The position numbers and the translations under genes were made by a program. A stretch of DNA of 64,000 nt from Clarireedia homoeocarpa (lineage: Eukaryota; Ascomycota; Leotiomycetes; Helotiales; Rutstroemiaceae), in contig LNKV01000004.1 of the NCBI GenBank assembly GCA_001465935.1, positions 672,858-736,857 of the forward strand, written 5' to 3'. This document shows, piece after piece, positions 45,524 through 56,756 of the stretch. Below the pieces are notes generated by a model. The model was not told the DNA's origin. It did not search any database and was given only the letters and a program-made list of their open reading frames with translations. Position 1 is the first letter of the stretch, and each line of letters starts with the position of its first letter.

Positions 45524-46062
45524 ACAAGAGATTGCAATGGCAAATCGACAATGCCGACAGAGGAATCACATTTGTGCCACTCGACAAAGAATCAATGAAG
45601 CTTGTCGTCTTCACAGACGCTTCATTTGCGAATAATAAAGACTTCACCTCGCAAATCGGATGTTATCATCCTCGTAGACAAAAACAATAATGCAAACATC
45701 ATCTACTGGTTATCGACAAAATGCAAAAGAGTCACAAGGAGCATTTTGGCCTCGGAATTGTATGGAATGGCCTTCGGATTTGACATGGCAGCAGCCATCA
45801 AAGGAACACTCGACCACATACTCAACATTAATATCCCATTTGTGGCCTGCACTGACTCGAGATCACTTTATGAATGCATGATCAAATTAGGGACAACACA
45901 AGAGAAGCGATTAATGTTCGATATAATGGTACTGCGCGAATCATATGAGCGACGAGAAATCGGTGAAATTAAATAGATCGATGGCGACTCGAATCCAGCG
46001 GACGCGATGACGAAAGGAAAGCCATGCAAGGCCCTGACCGACCTCATTAATACAAAAATTGA
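45478..46062 (+). pseudogene. Ty1/copia pol remnant, RNase H domain
   Basis: The reading DIKALNKRLQWQIDNADRG, then VFTDASFANNKDFTSQIG, LASELYGM, CTDSRSLYE and SNPADAMTKGKP are the ordered RNase H motifs of fungal Ty1/copia polyproteins, with the acidic active-site residues present. A one-base frameshift lies at about 45660 and a TAG at 45973-45975 replaces a conserved Trp codon. Reverse transcriptase and integrase parts are missing. It lies directly upstream of the LTR-like copy B, as the 3' end of a copia element should. Confidence 0.8.
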
Positions 46063-46097
46063 AATTGGACGTTGTTGGATGGGTAGAGAGAGAATGA

Positions 46098-46121
46098 GGA
46101 TATTTGGATATTTGGATATTT
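46098..46121. repeat. GGATATTT tandem triplication
   Basis: Three exact head-to-tail copies of an 8-bp unit between the copia coding remnant and the LTR-like copy B. Confidence 0.85.
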
Positions 46122-46179
46122 GGAGTTTGGAACTGGAATTGCATTCTTACGGTTTTTCATCATTTCAAAGAGTTGCCAG

Positions 46180-46510
46180 TGTTGGAATGAATGGACTACG
46201 GGAGGACTCAAATCAATGAAGCTACGGGAGATGGTACGGGAGGTCATACAGGAGTCAAAACAATGACTGGACAATGAAGCCATTCACGTAGTTAGTACAG
46301 AAGTGAGAGTCTATATAGTAACGCCTCGAGTCCATAGCACAATGACAATCAAGCATTACCAAGAAATCCGTACAGTACTGGATCACCATTGTGATACTGG
46401 TGCTAAGGGTTTTGGTAAGCCAACCCACATGCACAGCATACACATCACAACGTGGAATCGTAGCACTGAGACTTACAAGCTTGCTTCCGTCTTCTAGGTC
46501 GATCTCAGTC
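46180..46510 (+). repeat. 3' LTR-like segment of the broken copia element (copy B)
   Basis: It starts TGTTGGAATGAATGGACTACGG and follows the solo LTR at 47809 through CAATGAAG, ATTCA, GTAGT, a CTATATAG box, CGAGTCCATAG, AATCAA and CCAACCCACA. Right-end homology fades near 46500 without a clear CA end. Its place after copia RNase H supports the LTR identity of this family. Confidence 0.6.
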
Positions 46511-46669
46511 TCGTATCCTATACGCAGAAGGATAATTTGGAGGATAGAAGATATAATCACTTTAGTAGTAGTTTCTCTCCAGCTGTTTGCCTACCTATAG
46601 CGCTTGTAAATTTGTAGGTTCAGAAAGTAGAGTTTGATACTCTTTTCAATAATATCCTATAATACCTTA

Positions 46670-47109
46670 GTCTCATTATTTCGCTCCGGCATCAAGTTGC
46701 GAATCCGAATTCCTTCCTCTTTATATTCAATATTCTTTCTTCGGAGATAGTATATATCGTTCTTGGGAGGAGGGTCGGAATATACTCTTAGGTCGAAATC
46801 AGGCTGGAACATAGCTGTAAGATCAAACAGCTCGTTGCGAAGATCCCACTTAGGGCGGTACAGTTAATAAAGATAACCAATAAGATCTTTCGATTGATTT
46901 AGTAACGGAGTCGCTGTGAGGAAGTAGATATTGTCTTTTAGAGTCTGAAATATAGACTCTACGAACAATGTATCCGGGTTACGAAGAACATAAGCCTCAT
47001 CGATAATAACACGTGCGAAGTGATACTGAACAGCACAGGTAAATTGAAGGTTGGTTGTATCCTTTGGTTTCATCTGGGTCATCTTTTTGAAGAAAGAATT
47101 ATTTTTCAT
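46670..47109 (-). pseudogene. Broken SNF2-type ATPase fragment
   Basis: The minus strand reads FARVIIDEAYVLRNPDTL (Walker B, DEAH in most relatives) and IYFLTATPLLNQSKDLIGYL (motif III, TGTP/TATP type), then after an in-frame TAA continues LYRPKWDLRNELFDLTAMFQ. The motifs and spacing match the SNF2/Rad5-like helicase core. The fragment lacks the P-loop and the C-terminal RecA lobe, so it cannot work. Confidence 0.6.
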
Positions 47110-47162
47110 TCCGCGGCCCTGAGGATACTACATACCAGCAGGTTCACGGCAACTACGACTCA

Positions 47163-47576
47163 ATGGAATGCAATGCATTTGCCAACTCCCGCCCTTACAC
47201 CCCTGGTCCTTTGTCAATTCCTCCGCCCTACAGGACCTCCTCTCGACCGGTTAGGGCCCCTGCTACGCCTAAAAAGAAGAGAAAGAGGGCATCAGCTGCA
47301 CGCTCTGCATCCTCCGCCGTACAGTCAGGCCCGTCAATTCCAGGAAGCAGCGCTGTTAAGTTGAAGTTAAAGCTAAAGAGAGAAACTGGCGGCGATACTA
47401 CTGCTGCTGTCAGCGAAACTGGCGATGATGCTACTGCTGCTTTTAGCGACTCTGGCCCCTTCTTAACCCTCAATCGACCCACTCGGAAGTGGAGCCTCAC
47501 TCCCAATATGGAGGAAAATCCCTCTCCCACCTTGTCAGCTTACCGGCAGTCAAATCCAGTGAGGGTAACTCCCTAA
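47163..47576 (+). other. Open frame of unknown status in the mobile-element block
   Basis: A 137-codon frame, Pro/Ser-rich at the start with KKKRKRASAARSAS and repeated LKLKLKRETGGD/SETGDD segments. It resembles a gag-like or disordered protein end but I recognise nothing. A second short frame (47620-47805) ends just before the solo LTR. Chance or relic coding sequence are both possible. Confidence 0.25.
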
Positions 47577-47808
47577 CAGTATATCTGTCCCCTAGCCCGA
47601 CACAACACTCCTCTCCATTATGTCCACGCCTCCAGAAGTTATACCTGAGCAAGGAAAATCAGATGAGGAGCTTGTTTTAAATAGCCCTCCTAGTAATAGA
47701 GCCAGTCTATCCAGTTTACTAGAGCCTCCCACTATTGGTATATACTCCCTTCTTCCCTATACCTCTTCCTTTACTAATGCAACCAGCCACCTCTTCCTCG
47801 TATAGTAC

Positions 47809-48118
47809 TGTCGGAATAAGGATTCAATTGACTACAGAAGGGACTACGGGAAGGGACTACGGAAGAGGCTACAGGAGTTGAACATAGGATGAACAATGAA
47901 GCTATTCATGTATGTAGTACAGGAGAGCAAGATTATATAGTCTCGCCCCGAGTCCATAGAAGTAATCAACCAAGACTTACCTGAACCAAAAGCATTGAAT
48001 CACTATTATTGTATGATTCTTGATGCCAAGGTTTGGAAGTCAACCCACACTGATAAGTCTGTACACTCAGATCAGAACGATACTTACTTCTGTAGTCAAT
48101 TGAATCCTTATCCCGACA
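47809..48118 (+). mobile_element. Solo LTR of a Ty1/copia-type element with 5-bp target duplication
   Basis: A 310-bp unit starts TGTCGGAATAAGG and ends CCTTATCCCGACA, flanked on both sides by the direct repeat AGTAC, the 5-bp duplication typical of LTR integration. The outermost 32 bases at each end form an inverted repeat with one mismatch, far longer than the usual TG..CA. A TATATAG box near 47935 and the same motif order as the copy downstream of copia RNase H (46180) support an LTR. No internal domain follows, so recombination between two LTRs probably removed it. A MITE is the alternative. Confidence 0.8.
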
Positions 48119-48497
48119 AGTACATTCGATAACAAGGCGCCTTCTGTATTTACTTCAAAGCAGAAATCCGAAGTTGGTCTGATACTTAATATACCCACTG
48201 GTGTAGTATAACAACAGCGATCAACTACAACATGTTGTCCTAAATCGGTCTACTGTAGTTTTTTCCTGCGCTGGAGAGCCTGTTTCTCCTGGACTCCACC
48301 TAAATTAGCCGAGCCAACCAAGCTGCCGGGGCAAATAAGTCCCGACTTCTACCGAACTAGACTTGTTGTCAAGTTGCATGTAAAATTTCAGGCACGAATG
48401 CCTTCTACCTTTTAACAACTTCAAAGTATCTACGGTTCCTCGATTCTCGATCCTACAGAAACAAGCAGTTCTGTCTATCGCCAAAGTCGACGTGCAT
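48119..48497. other. Region between the solo LTR and the HAD gene
   Basis: No protein-like frame. It is likely the promoter of the HAD phosphatase gene. Relic sequence cannot be excluded. Confidence 0.4.
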
Positions 48498-48535
48498 AAT
48501 ATCACTGAGGGTTGAGAATATCACTGAGGGTTGAG
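48498..48535. repeat. Perfect 19-bp tandem duplication just upstream of the HAD gene
   Basis: AATATCACTGAGGGTTGAG occurs twice head to tail, ending 14 bp before the ATG at 48550, thus inside the probable 5' leader or core promoter. Confidence 0.9.
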
Positions 48536-48549
48536 ACACGAATCAAATC

Positions 48550-49424
48550 ATGGCTCCAAGAACCGAGTCAGTAAAGCTTCCACTCATTACTTCGGCGAAG
48601 ATTAACAACTTACCAGTTTTCCCCCAGTTCGTGCCTGTCTATTCGACATGGACGGTTTGCTCATAAATACTGAGGATATGTACACGCTCTGCGCGAACCA
48701 TGTACTCGCCGCGCATGGTCGACCACCTATGCCATGGTCTATCAAAGCTAAACTTATGGGCGTACCCGGAGGTTCTACGAGTGATATATTCATGTCATGG
48801 GCACAGCTTCCCATCTCCAAAGAACAATATGCTCAGGAGCAGCGAGAACAGCAAAAGATTCACTTTCCAGAGTGCAAACCATTGCCTGGCGTGGAAAAGT
48901 TATTGAAGCATTTGAGTACCGCACGTGACGTGAAGGGAAATAAAGTACATATCGGGCTCGCAACAAGCAGTGAGAGGTATAATTTTGAGCTTAAGACATC
49001 AAGACCAGAGACAAAGGAGTTATTTAAGGTGTTCCCTGAAGAGAGAAGGGTGCTGGGTGATGATCCAAGAGTGGAGAAGGGGAGGGGAAAGCCTGCTCCA
49101 GATATCTACCTCCTGGCTTTGAAATTGATTAACGATACGCTGGATGAGAATGAGCGACAAATCAAGGCAGAAGAATGCTTAGTATTCGAGGACTCCGTAC
49201 TCGGTGTTGAAGCTGGTAGAAGGGCGGGTATGAGAGTAATTTGGGTACCACACGAAGGACTGGCTGGAGAGTACAAGGGGCTAGAGGAAAAGGTTTTGGC
49301 TGGTAGAATGGGAATGATGGTTGGAGATGAAGAGCACTCGGGTGAAATCGGTGATGGGTGGGCTCGGTGCCTCCCGACTTTGGAAGACTTTCCTTACGAG
49401 GCGTACGGGATTGCTACTGCGTAG
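48550..49424 (+). CDS. HAD-superfamily phosphatase (phosphosugar/pseudouridine-monophosphatase-like)
   Basis: Two exons (48550-48566, 48617-49424) give 274 residues. The 17-bp first exon MAPRT joins DFPPVRACLFDMDGLLINTED, supplying the catalytic Asp16 and Asp18 of HAD motif I. Motif II Ser/Thr is in GLATSSERYN, motif III Lys in GKPAPDIYLLAL, and motif IV acids in CLVFEDSVLGVEAGRRAGM. The cap and overall length fit the subfamily I group of small sugar-phosphate, deoxyglucose-phosphate and pseudouridine-monophosphate phosphatases. The substrate is unresolved. Cytosolic, since there is no signal peptide. The short intron is 50 bp. Confidence 0.9.
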
Positions 49425-50674
49425 AATCTTGATTTGATACTTGTAGAACATGAACATACTCAGTAGACATCTACATCTATAATGCCACTCTGACAAGTCA
49501 CGCGAAGATGTAAAATGCACAGCTGCCGGGTACTCCTATACAAAATTCTCACTTAGTAATCAATCTCCGATCAATAAAATCTTTCCACTTGTAATAGATG
49601 ATGATGCCAATGCCATTACCGCTAATTTAGTATATCTGCAATTCTTACCCGTCTCGATCGACCTCAAAACTATGGGCCTATACCTATAGTAAGGACCATA
49701 TCTGATTATCCAAGTACATTCTGGACATTGAAAACCTACATATTTGATTGTTTAAGTGCAATCTGGACATGTGAGAATATGAGGGGATTCCCAAATTAAG
49801 CAACGATCTCCAGATGCCAGCTGTTCAGTTCTATTTGTAAGCTACAGAATCTCCTAGAATCACTTATTTTGCCACAGTTTGAGGATAGAAACCTCCTTCA
49901 AGCTGCCATGTAGTTAGTTTTTCGGATAGATCAAATCAGACTCAAATGCAAGCACATTTCCAAGAGCTCTAAATCTCACAGGTCATTGAAAACTCGTATA
50001 TACACTTGCTAGAGTATAGATCTCAAAAGCATATAATTTAGTTGAATATTGAAGATTTGGAGTTGGTCGAATAGTTAGGACACCCACTGGTGCTAATTTC
50101 CTAGATAAATTAAAAAATGGTAGTATTCCCATTGCATAGTAGACTTGTGGGTGTTGTCGGCCTGTTATTTGTGCATCGAAGAGACAGGAGCAGAACCACC
50201 TGGACAGATGCTTCCATTGCTCTAAGTATATAAAAGCACTTTGACTATAAGACCTATATAAGTGATCGAGGGATGTATGGAAAAAGCTTCCCATGTTGCG
50301 AGGACTGCAGCATTCCGTACTGGATGCTACCCGCGCAATATACAAATTGAGAGTACTTGATGGTCTTTCATCTGAAGTCAAGCATCATGGCTACCTATAA
50401 AGAACTTCTTGAGTAAGCGCAAAGCAATGTGCTTCGGGGGGAGACGTTTGCCCAGTGTGGTCTGCAGCATGTGACTTACGAAACACGTGCATTTACTTGC
50501 CGACTCAAAAGCCGGCAAAGCCCGAGGATACCTCCCCCGCCAACGATTTGGGGCAACCTTGGCCGCAGCAAGATCACCACTGCGTATACCATCAAGAACC
50601 TCCAAAGTAACATTGATAAATCTTTGCTGCATAAATTTCTCCGCGTATCATGACCGCTGCACAACTACGGTAAA
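49425..50674. other. 1.25-kb region without a recognisable gene
   Basis: AT-rich, with short frames only (for example 132 and 84 codons on the minus strand) of no recognisable character. The right end is the promoter of the dehydrogenase gene. Confidence 0.45.
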
Positions 50675-51564
50675 ATGGCCGACAATGACTTAACCAATCG
50701 ATTAGCACTAATCACGGGAGCGTCAGGAGGGTAAATATACAATTCACTCTCAATCTACATTTTGGAAGTGAGTAACTGACAATAAAATAGCATAGGTAGT
50801 GCATGCGCCCGAGCCTTCGCAGCAGAAAGTGTTCATCTAGCCCTCACCTACTCCAAATCTAAAGATGCTATCGACGCCTTAGTCTCTGAGCTGCGCCAAA
50901 CACCGCAAGGCAAAGAGCTCCGAATATCAATCCATCAAGTTGATATGGGATCGGCCGAGCAGATATCCAACATGTTTGAAGAAATCAAACGTGATCATGA
51001 TGGCCATGCTGTGGATATTCTGATCTCAAATGCGGGGCATGGCAAGCGCATTGTGGATATTTCTGATATTCCGTTGGAGGAATTCGAGTATACACTTAAC
51101 ATCAACTTGAGAGCTTCATTCTTGTTAGTTAAAGGATGTGTCGAGGGAATGAAGCAGCAGAGATGGGGAAGGATCATCTTCATCTCTTCGATCGCTGCAT
51201 ATGGTGCTGGTTTGAATGGTTGCCGTAAGTTACTTATTTTTTTCATTCTACAAATTGAAGATCCAGATGACTCACTTTGCTCATAGACTATGCTGCATCA
51301 AAGGGCGGCCTCACATCTATGATGAAGAACCTTTCGCTGCACCTTGCGGAGTACAAGATCACCGTCAACGACGTAGCACCAGCGATGATCGGTAACACTG
51401 GTATGATCCCGAATGCAGATATCGCTCCTGGACTTCTTGACCAAATTCCACTGCACCGCCTCGGCACTCCAGAGGAATGTTCGAATGCTGTTATGATGTT
51501 TGCAAAAACAGGTTATGCTACAGGTCAGAGTTTATTGCTTGCAGGAGGATTGAACCATAAGTAA
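50675..51564 (+). CDS. Short-chain dehydrogenase/reductase, FabG-like
   Basis: Three exons (50675-50730, 50791-51224, 51287-51564) give 255 residues, a classical SDR. The cofactor motif TGASGGIG is at residues 14-21, split by the first intron. SNAGHG (NAG), FISSIAA (catalytic Ser) and HYAASKGG (Tyr165, Lys169) complete the active site. The C-terminal GLNHK and GYATGQSLLLAGG are as in 3-oxoacyl-ACP reductase-like SDRs. It should be an NAD(P)H-dependent oxidoreductase; the substrate cannot be told. Cytosolic or organellar, no clear targeting peptide. Confidence 0.93.
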
Positions 51565-52366
51565 AGAAGGGTATTAGCTGCGGCGAGATTTCCAATTTGA
51601 GCAGGCCCAAGAATTGGCACAATGTATTAACGAACGATTTATTATCAAAGGGTAGACGTGATGGCAGTTAATAGTGTAAGTCAGGAAGTCTGCGGAACTA
51701 CCGTTTGTGCCACTGAATGTACTTCTTGGTCCTCATATGACAAGCAAGTGAAGACGACAAGAGCAGAGGCGCTCTTACATATGCGTAATGTGGGCCTATG
51801 GCAGCTTGAAAAGCCACGCCGTTCAAGATAAGACCCGAATATAACAACTCCCCCACTACATGTTGGCAGCTTGCACAGCTGAGCGGTTATGAGTTCAAAT
51901 CCGGACTGTTAGGGTCCAGTGGTTATGACCACTAACACCAAGACCTTCTCGGCCCAAATATCCTCTTGGTCCAATCCATCGTGAGAGAGGCCAGAAAGTA
52001 GCATAAGCAAGAGTGAAATAACCTTTTACTGTTTCATTAGGATAAGAGAGAGCATCTGGCAGAAGGATCTTCTCGACCGATTGATTCCAACGATCCAATA
52101 TTAAAACGGTTTTTAGACGGGTAGGGCTGAGCACAAGCCCAAAAGAGATATCGAATTAGTTAACTATATCCACGCTAACCTTATCAAACACTAGCATTGA
52201 TTGTAATCTTTAACCTTACCTCACTACAAACAAGCCGTTACTCAACTCGATCTCCAGCAACAAAGGTCCAAATAAACATTGCGCAATAATAATGCTTCTT
52301 TACTAATGCTCAAAACATCTGACATTTCGCAAATTTAGGGTGGGCACGATTCGAAATCCTACAACA
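51565..52366. other. Intergenic region with a degenerate tRNA-like patch
   Basis: A stretch near 51885-51980 contains B-box-like GTTCAAATCC and A-box-like GTCCAGTGGTTATGACC elements in the wrong order, so it is not a functional tRNA. Otherwise nothing is recognised. Confidence 0.4.
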
Positions 52367-53650
52367 ATGGCACCACTTCTTGAAGATCCTCGAATCCGTC
52401 AAACTTGGAATCAATTCTCGCAGAATGCCGAACATGCAACAGAGAATGCTGCAGCAGAAATATGGAACTTTCAGCATAGTTATATCAATCCGTGCTTTGC
52501 GGGAATCGCGAATGGCTTTGATGCGTGTACATCGCCGTGCTTCCCAGGTCGAGAAGAACGAGCGAGGAGATTGAGGGAGAGAGGGCGCTCGAGGGGACGG
52601 GCTGAGCTGAGCTTCGACTTTTACGATGACTGGGATGAAGATGATGGGCTTCTTGGTGGGTGGGGAAATGATGAACTGGATAGATTGCTAGCTGGTAACG
52701 GGCCACATTCGGGTGCTGGAGATATAAATGAAGCGCCAAAGAAAAAAAGTGGAATGAGTTATGGGACAAGAGGACGAAAGAAGGGATTAGAGGGCGATCC
52801 AACTATTATACCAAGTACAAGCGCAATAGGATTCTTAGGAAGACTACCATGGAAGCTAGGAGGAACCTTGAGATATAAGCCCAGCGCTGCAGATTTACAA
52901 GAACACCCAGGAGCTCATCGGTCGGAATATCTTACTGGTGGTGAAGAGTCTGAGGCGTTGATGGGCTCTGATTGCGATGAGGATGCGAGAGATTTTATAA
53001 ACGGGCATAAAAGGAATAGAAGCTCCACGGCTAGTTCTGGGGAAACTTCTGGTTCTTTCCGATCACGAGGCGATTTACTTCCTAGCGACGAAGAAGATGC
53101 AGTACCCTTGAGTGATGAATTTGCGATGGTTCTCGAACGACGGAATACAAATTCTGGTATGGATGATCGAAGTAGTGGGAAAACAAAAAGCAGTAAAGGG
53201 AAGAGACCTGCAGACTCGAGAAATATGTCACGAACGACATTATTGGGAGCACGCCCTGGCGTACAGCGAGCAAGCTCAGGAGCATCATTAACTGCTGATA
53301 TGGCGAGTCCCGATGCTAATACTACTCCGTCGATCACCGATTTACAGGAGGAAGAAGAAAGGATACGGATAGAAGAAGACGCGGAGGTAGAAAGGAAGCG
53401 AGAAGCAGCTTCAAGGTTAGCTCAAGAGCGAGGTCTACATTCAGGGAATGTAATCTCATCAGAACCAAAGCAGGATATAGAGACAGTGGAAGAGGTACAT
53501 ACGACGGCTGATATTGAGGAAGACACGGCACATGCTAGCGAGTCCACTCCGATGCAAACACCGGATGACTCTGAACTATCCAAAGACGAAGACGATGATA
53601 GTGCAGGCGAGAGTGAATTTATACCGGCGAGGCTGCCTAATTTTGGATGA
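52367..53650 (+). CDS. Conserved fungal protein of unknown function
   Basis: A single exon encoding 427 residues from the ATG at 52367 (MAPLLEDPRIRQTWNQF). The N-terminal region has NFQHSYINPCFAGIANGFDACTSPCFPGREE, then acidic DFYDDWDEDDGLLGGWGNDELDRLLAG. The middle and C-terminal parts are Ser/Glu/Asp/Arg-rich and probably disordered. The first 130 residues look like a conserved fungal domain that I cannot name. No signal peptide; the Cys-rich segment near 40-55 might be lipid-modified or membrane-associated (speculation). Confidence 0.65.
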   Translation: MAPLLEDPRIRQTWNQFSQNAEHATENAAAEIWNFQHSYINPCFAGIANGFDACTSPCFPGREERARRLRERGRSRGRAELSFDFYDDWDEDDGLLGGWGNDELDRLLAGNGPHSGAGDINEAPKKKSGMSYGTRGRKKGLEGDPTIIPSTSAIGFLGRLPWKLGGTLRYKPSAADLQEHPGAHRSEYLTGGEESEALMGSDCDEDARDFINGHKRNRSSTASSGETSGSFRSRGDLLPSDEEDAVPLSDEFAMVLERRNTNSGMDDRSSGKTKSSKGKRPADSRNMSRTTLLGARPGVQRASSGASLTADMASPDANTTPSITDLQEEEERIRIEEDAEVERKREAASRLAQERGLHSGNVISSEPKQDIETVEEVHTTADIEEDTAHASESTPMQTPDDSELSKDEDDDSAGESEFIPARLPNFG

Positions 53651-54464
53651 GAGATTCGAGACGCAATCGAGCACTATCGACACAGCTGCTCAGGGAATGC
53701 CGGATTAACGGGGCTCAATAACACCGAGCAGCCATCTAGAGGCGCCAGGCTGGTATTAATATAACCCCATCCGCTTTCAACACAGCTTCCTACCTCAAGC
53801 ACTGCGGCAGACACATACCAGATAGCACAAGATCCTGCTGTAGTTATCCGTAGAGGATATACAAGCTCCACCGGACGCTTATCAGTGACGACTGACTGTA
53901 TCTCGACGTCGCCCATGGCAAAGGGTGCCCACCTGCCCTGCGATCAGCACGGCAGATGGAAAGAATTAGCAACACACCACTAACGATCATGTGATGGATG
54001 GCATGAACTTTCATGCTTGGGAACGTGGAAACGAAATCAGGGAATGGTAAAGGGTGAAATAGGTATTAGGTAAGGAAACACTAATTTTATGACGGTGTTA
54101 TGGATATATGACGAGATTAAATGACTTGAGAGGAGGGCATATGAAGTGCTCGCTTTGTTTGCAATAGTAATTGAATGATGGGGATGGGATATACAGATGC
54201 AGTATGAATTAGGTTGGCATGATCCTCGGAGTTTCGATTATGCTTCGCATTGTGTTAATAGATAGTTTTATACGTGGATAGTATTGCCAGCTGGATGGAT
54301 ATAAGGGAATAAATTAAGGTTATCGTGTCCCAGCTATCGTTCTCATTTCTGTCCCATATTCGTATCTGCAGGACTACCTAAACCACAGTTGCTTTAGATG
54401 GTGTTCACTGCCACCTATCGACAAACTCCGCCATATACAAATCTATACCCAGCCTAAGCCAAGC
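53651..54464. other. Convergent intergenic region
   Basis: 3' ends of the conserved hypothetical gene (+) and the nitronate monooxygenase gene (-). No protein-like frame or repeat is seen. Confidence 0.5.
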
Positions 54465-55747
54465 CTATAGCTTACTCTCCCTTCCCTTCTGTCCCTCCCC
54501 TAAAAACTCCTTCGCACACTTCAACCTCTCCACCGCCTCCTTCACCATCTCATCCACAATAACACCCGCCGGCTTAACATCCTCAATAACTCCCGCCACC
54601 ACCCCCATCAAATGCGGAATATCCACGTCATTCCCTTGCTCAAAGTCCCACTCAATCGGCACGACCCCCTTCCCCGTCAACTCACGTATCTTCTCCGGCT
54701 GCGCCTCCCACTTCTCCACCCATTCATTCGTGCGCACCCGCAACGGCCGTCCACTCACCACCAGCGTGCGAATCGTATCCTCCCATTTCGCAGTCACAAC
54801 TCCTTCCTTATGCTGCTCACTACACCCCGCCTCCGTGCTTGCCACGAACCGTGTTCCAACCCACACTCCCACCGCGCCCTGCATCAGTGAGCTCGCCAGG
54901 CCCCGCCCATTGTAGATCCCGCCTGCCGCTACAACGAGCGCTTCCTGCCCCTTGAGCATCGGAGGCCGGTACTGTCGCGCTACATCAACCACTGCCGGGA
55001 TCAGTATCGACGTCGGAATATCCCCCGTGTGGCCGCCGCCCTCGCCGCCCTGCGCGCAGACGATGTCGACGCCGGCGTCGAGAGCCTTTTTAGCGTGTTT
55101 TGGTGCGCCGACCATGTTCATGATGAGGATGCCGGCGGCGTGGAGACGCGCGATGACGTGTGGCGGTGGGATGCCGACGGCGGAGATGAAGAGGCGCGCG
55201 CCTTCGGCGATGGTTACGTCGATTAGTGCGTCGAGTTGGCCGTGAGTGTAGTCATGGTTCGTGGCGCGGGCGCCATCGCCGACTTTGGGGAGGGCGAGGT
55301 CCACGCCGAAGGGGAGGGTGGGGGAGGTAAGGTTAGATTTGAGGTCGTGGATTATTTCGCGGAGTCTGGGGAAAGGGGTTAGTCTAGGGAATTGAGAGGG
55401 AAGGGGGAAATGAGGGAAGTGCTGATAAGACCAGATGAAGGGACTCATGCACATACTGTTGTGGTGTGTATCCCAGACCGCCAATGCAGCCCAATCCTCC
55501 TGCATTACTTACTGCTGCGGCGACTAGAGTGATATGAAGTTAATATTTGTACAGCTGCGAGGGAGTGATTGCGCAGGGCAGCTTGGTGATGCGCAAACGC
55601 CACAGAGACACATCTCAACAGAACACCAAAAACAAAAATCAACTCACGAGGTCCTCCTGAAGTTCTCGCCATCCCCGCCAGAATGATAGGATGGCGAATA
55701 CCCAAAAGGGTAGTCAAAGGAGTTGTAATTGGAGATTCCGACGACAT
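54465..55747 (-). CDS. Nitronate monooxygenase (2-nitropropane dioxygenase) family
   Basis: Three exons (55747-55648, 55523-55457, 55365-54465) give 355 residues. The start TPLTTLLGIRHPIILAGM, then AAVSNAGGLGCIGGLGYTPQQL across both introns, match the N-terminal FMN-binding barrel. AQGGEGGGHTGDIP holds the conserved His that acts near the flavin; VVAAGGIYNGRGLASSLMQGA binds phosphate. It oxidises alkyl nitronates such as propionate-3-nitronate using FMN and O2, a detoxification role. Coding sequence is noticeably richer in G+C than neighbours. The start was chosen as the ATG nearest the conserved N-terminus. Confidence 0.93.
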
Positions 55748-56756
55748 CTCTGCTACCGTATCAACTATACCAGTCAATATTAACCCAGAAAGCAAGCAAA
55801 CAATCAATCAAGGTGGATTATAGTCAATTGATAGATATTCAAGACAGAGGGGAGGGTGGCACATAATGTAAGTATGTACTCGTAGATAAGATGAACAGGG
55901 AGATATTGCGGAGAGAGAACAAGGGTATTGTTTACTGTGGAGGATTCTTGTGGAGAACGAAAGCCGAACCGAGGCTGTTTGTTCGGATCGGAAGAGTTGC
56001 GATTGGTTCGTCGGTAAGGATTATGGAGAAGGAAGGGAAGTGGGAGGTGGTATGAATGTGATTGAGAAGTGTCATGTTGATAATGGCGATATTGTACGAA
56101 TCATTCTGTGAAATCGGGAGCGTCAATTTGTTACAAAATTCTCAAGCCTAGTTGATTTTCCGCTGCCGGTGACATTTCGCACCTTTCACAGGAGTGTTCT
56201 CGCCAGGAAGATTGGCCGTGTTGTGAGTGTGTTGATATGAGAAAGAAATACTTCCAGTCTATGGAGATGATCGTAGGGGAGCACCTTGCATAGCATATGA
56301 ATGTTGTAAAAATGATAGCACCAACAGGCTGCAGTAACTAGCTACGAAGTATGGGTTGGGAGGAGAAAGAGAAGGTGCTGTAAATCGAGGATGCATATGG
56401 TTTGTACTACATAGGGAAAGCGAAAAATCACACAATTCCAAGTCAGAAATGGGAATTTGAGGAAACAGTGGAGTTAATCAAGTCATTGATCATGATATTC
56501 CACTACATCTTTTTGCAGGATTTCCCACAATTGGACAACGAATGTTGATATCAAATCATGTAGATACAATTTCTTTGTATGTATATGCTAAATTTCCTTC
56601 CTCTATCTAAAAATTTTGTCCAAGAAAGTAAATGGGCTCGCAACGCTGCAGTTGCAAGAAAGAATCGAATGCTTGTTTTGTGTACCCACCCATCCCATAC
56701 TATCCTGCGCCTTCCCCCTAAACTCCCAGGGTACCTTTGTGAAAGAATCAGCACAT
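55748..56756. other. 1-kb intergenic region
   Basis: Promoter of the nitronate monooxygenase gene at the left; 3' UTR of the WSC gene at the right. No protein-like frame. Confidence 0.5.

Noticed and set aside
51885..51980. tRNA-like A- and B-box sequences
   Set aside because: The GTTCAAATCC element precedes the GTCCAGTGGTTATGACC element, and the arms needed for a cloverleaf do not pair.
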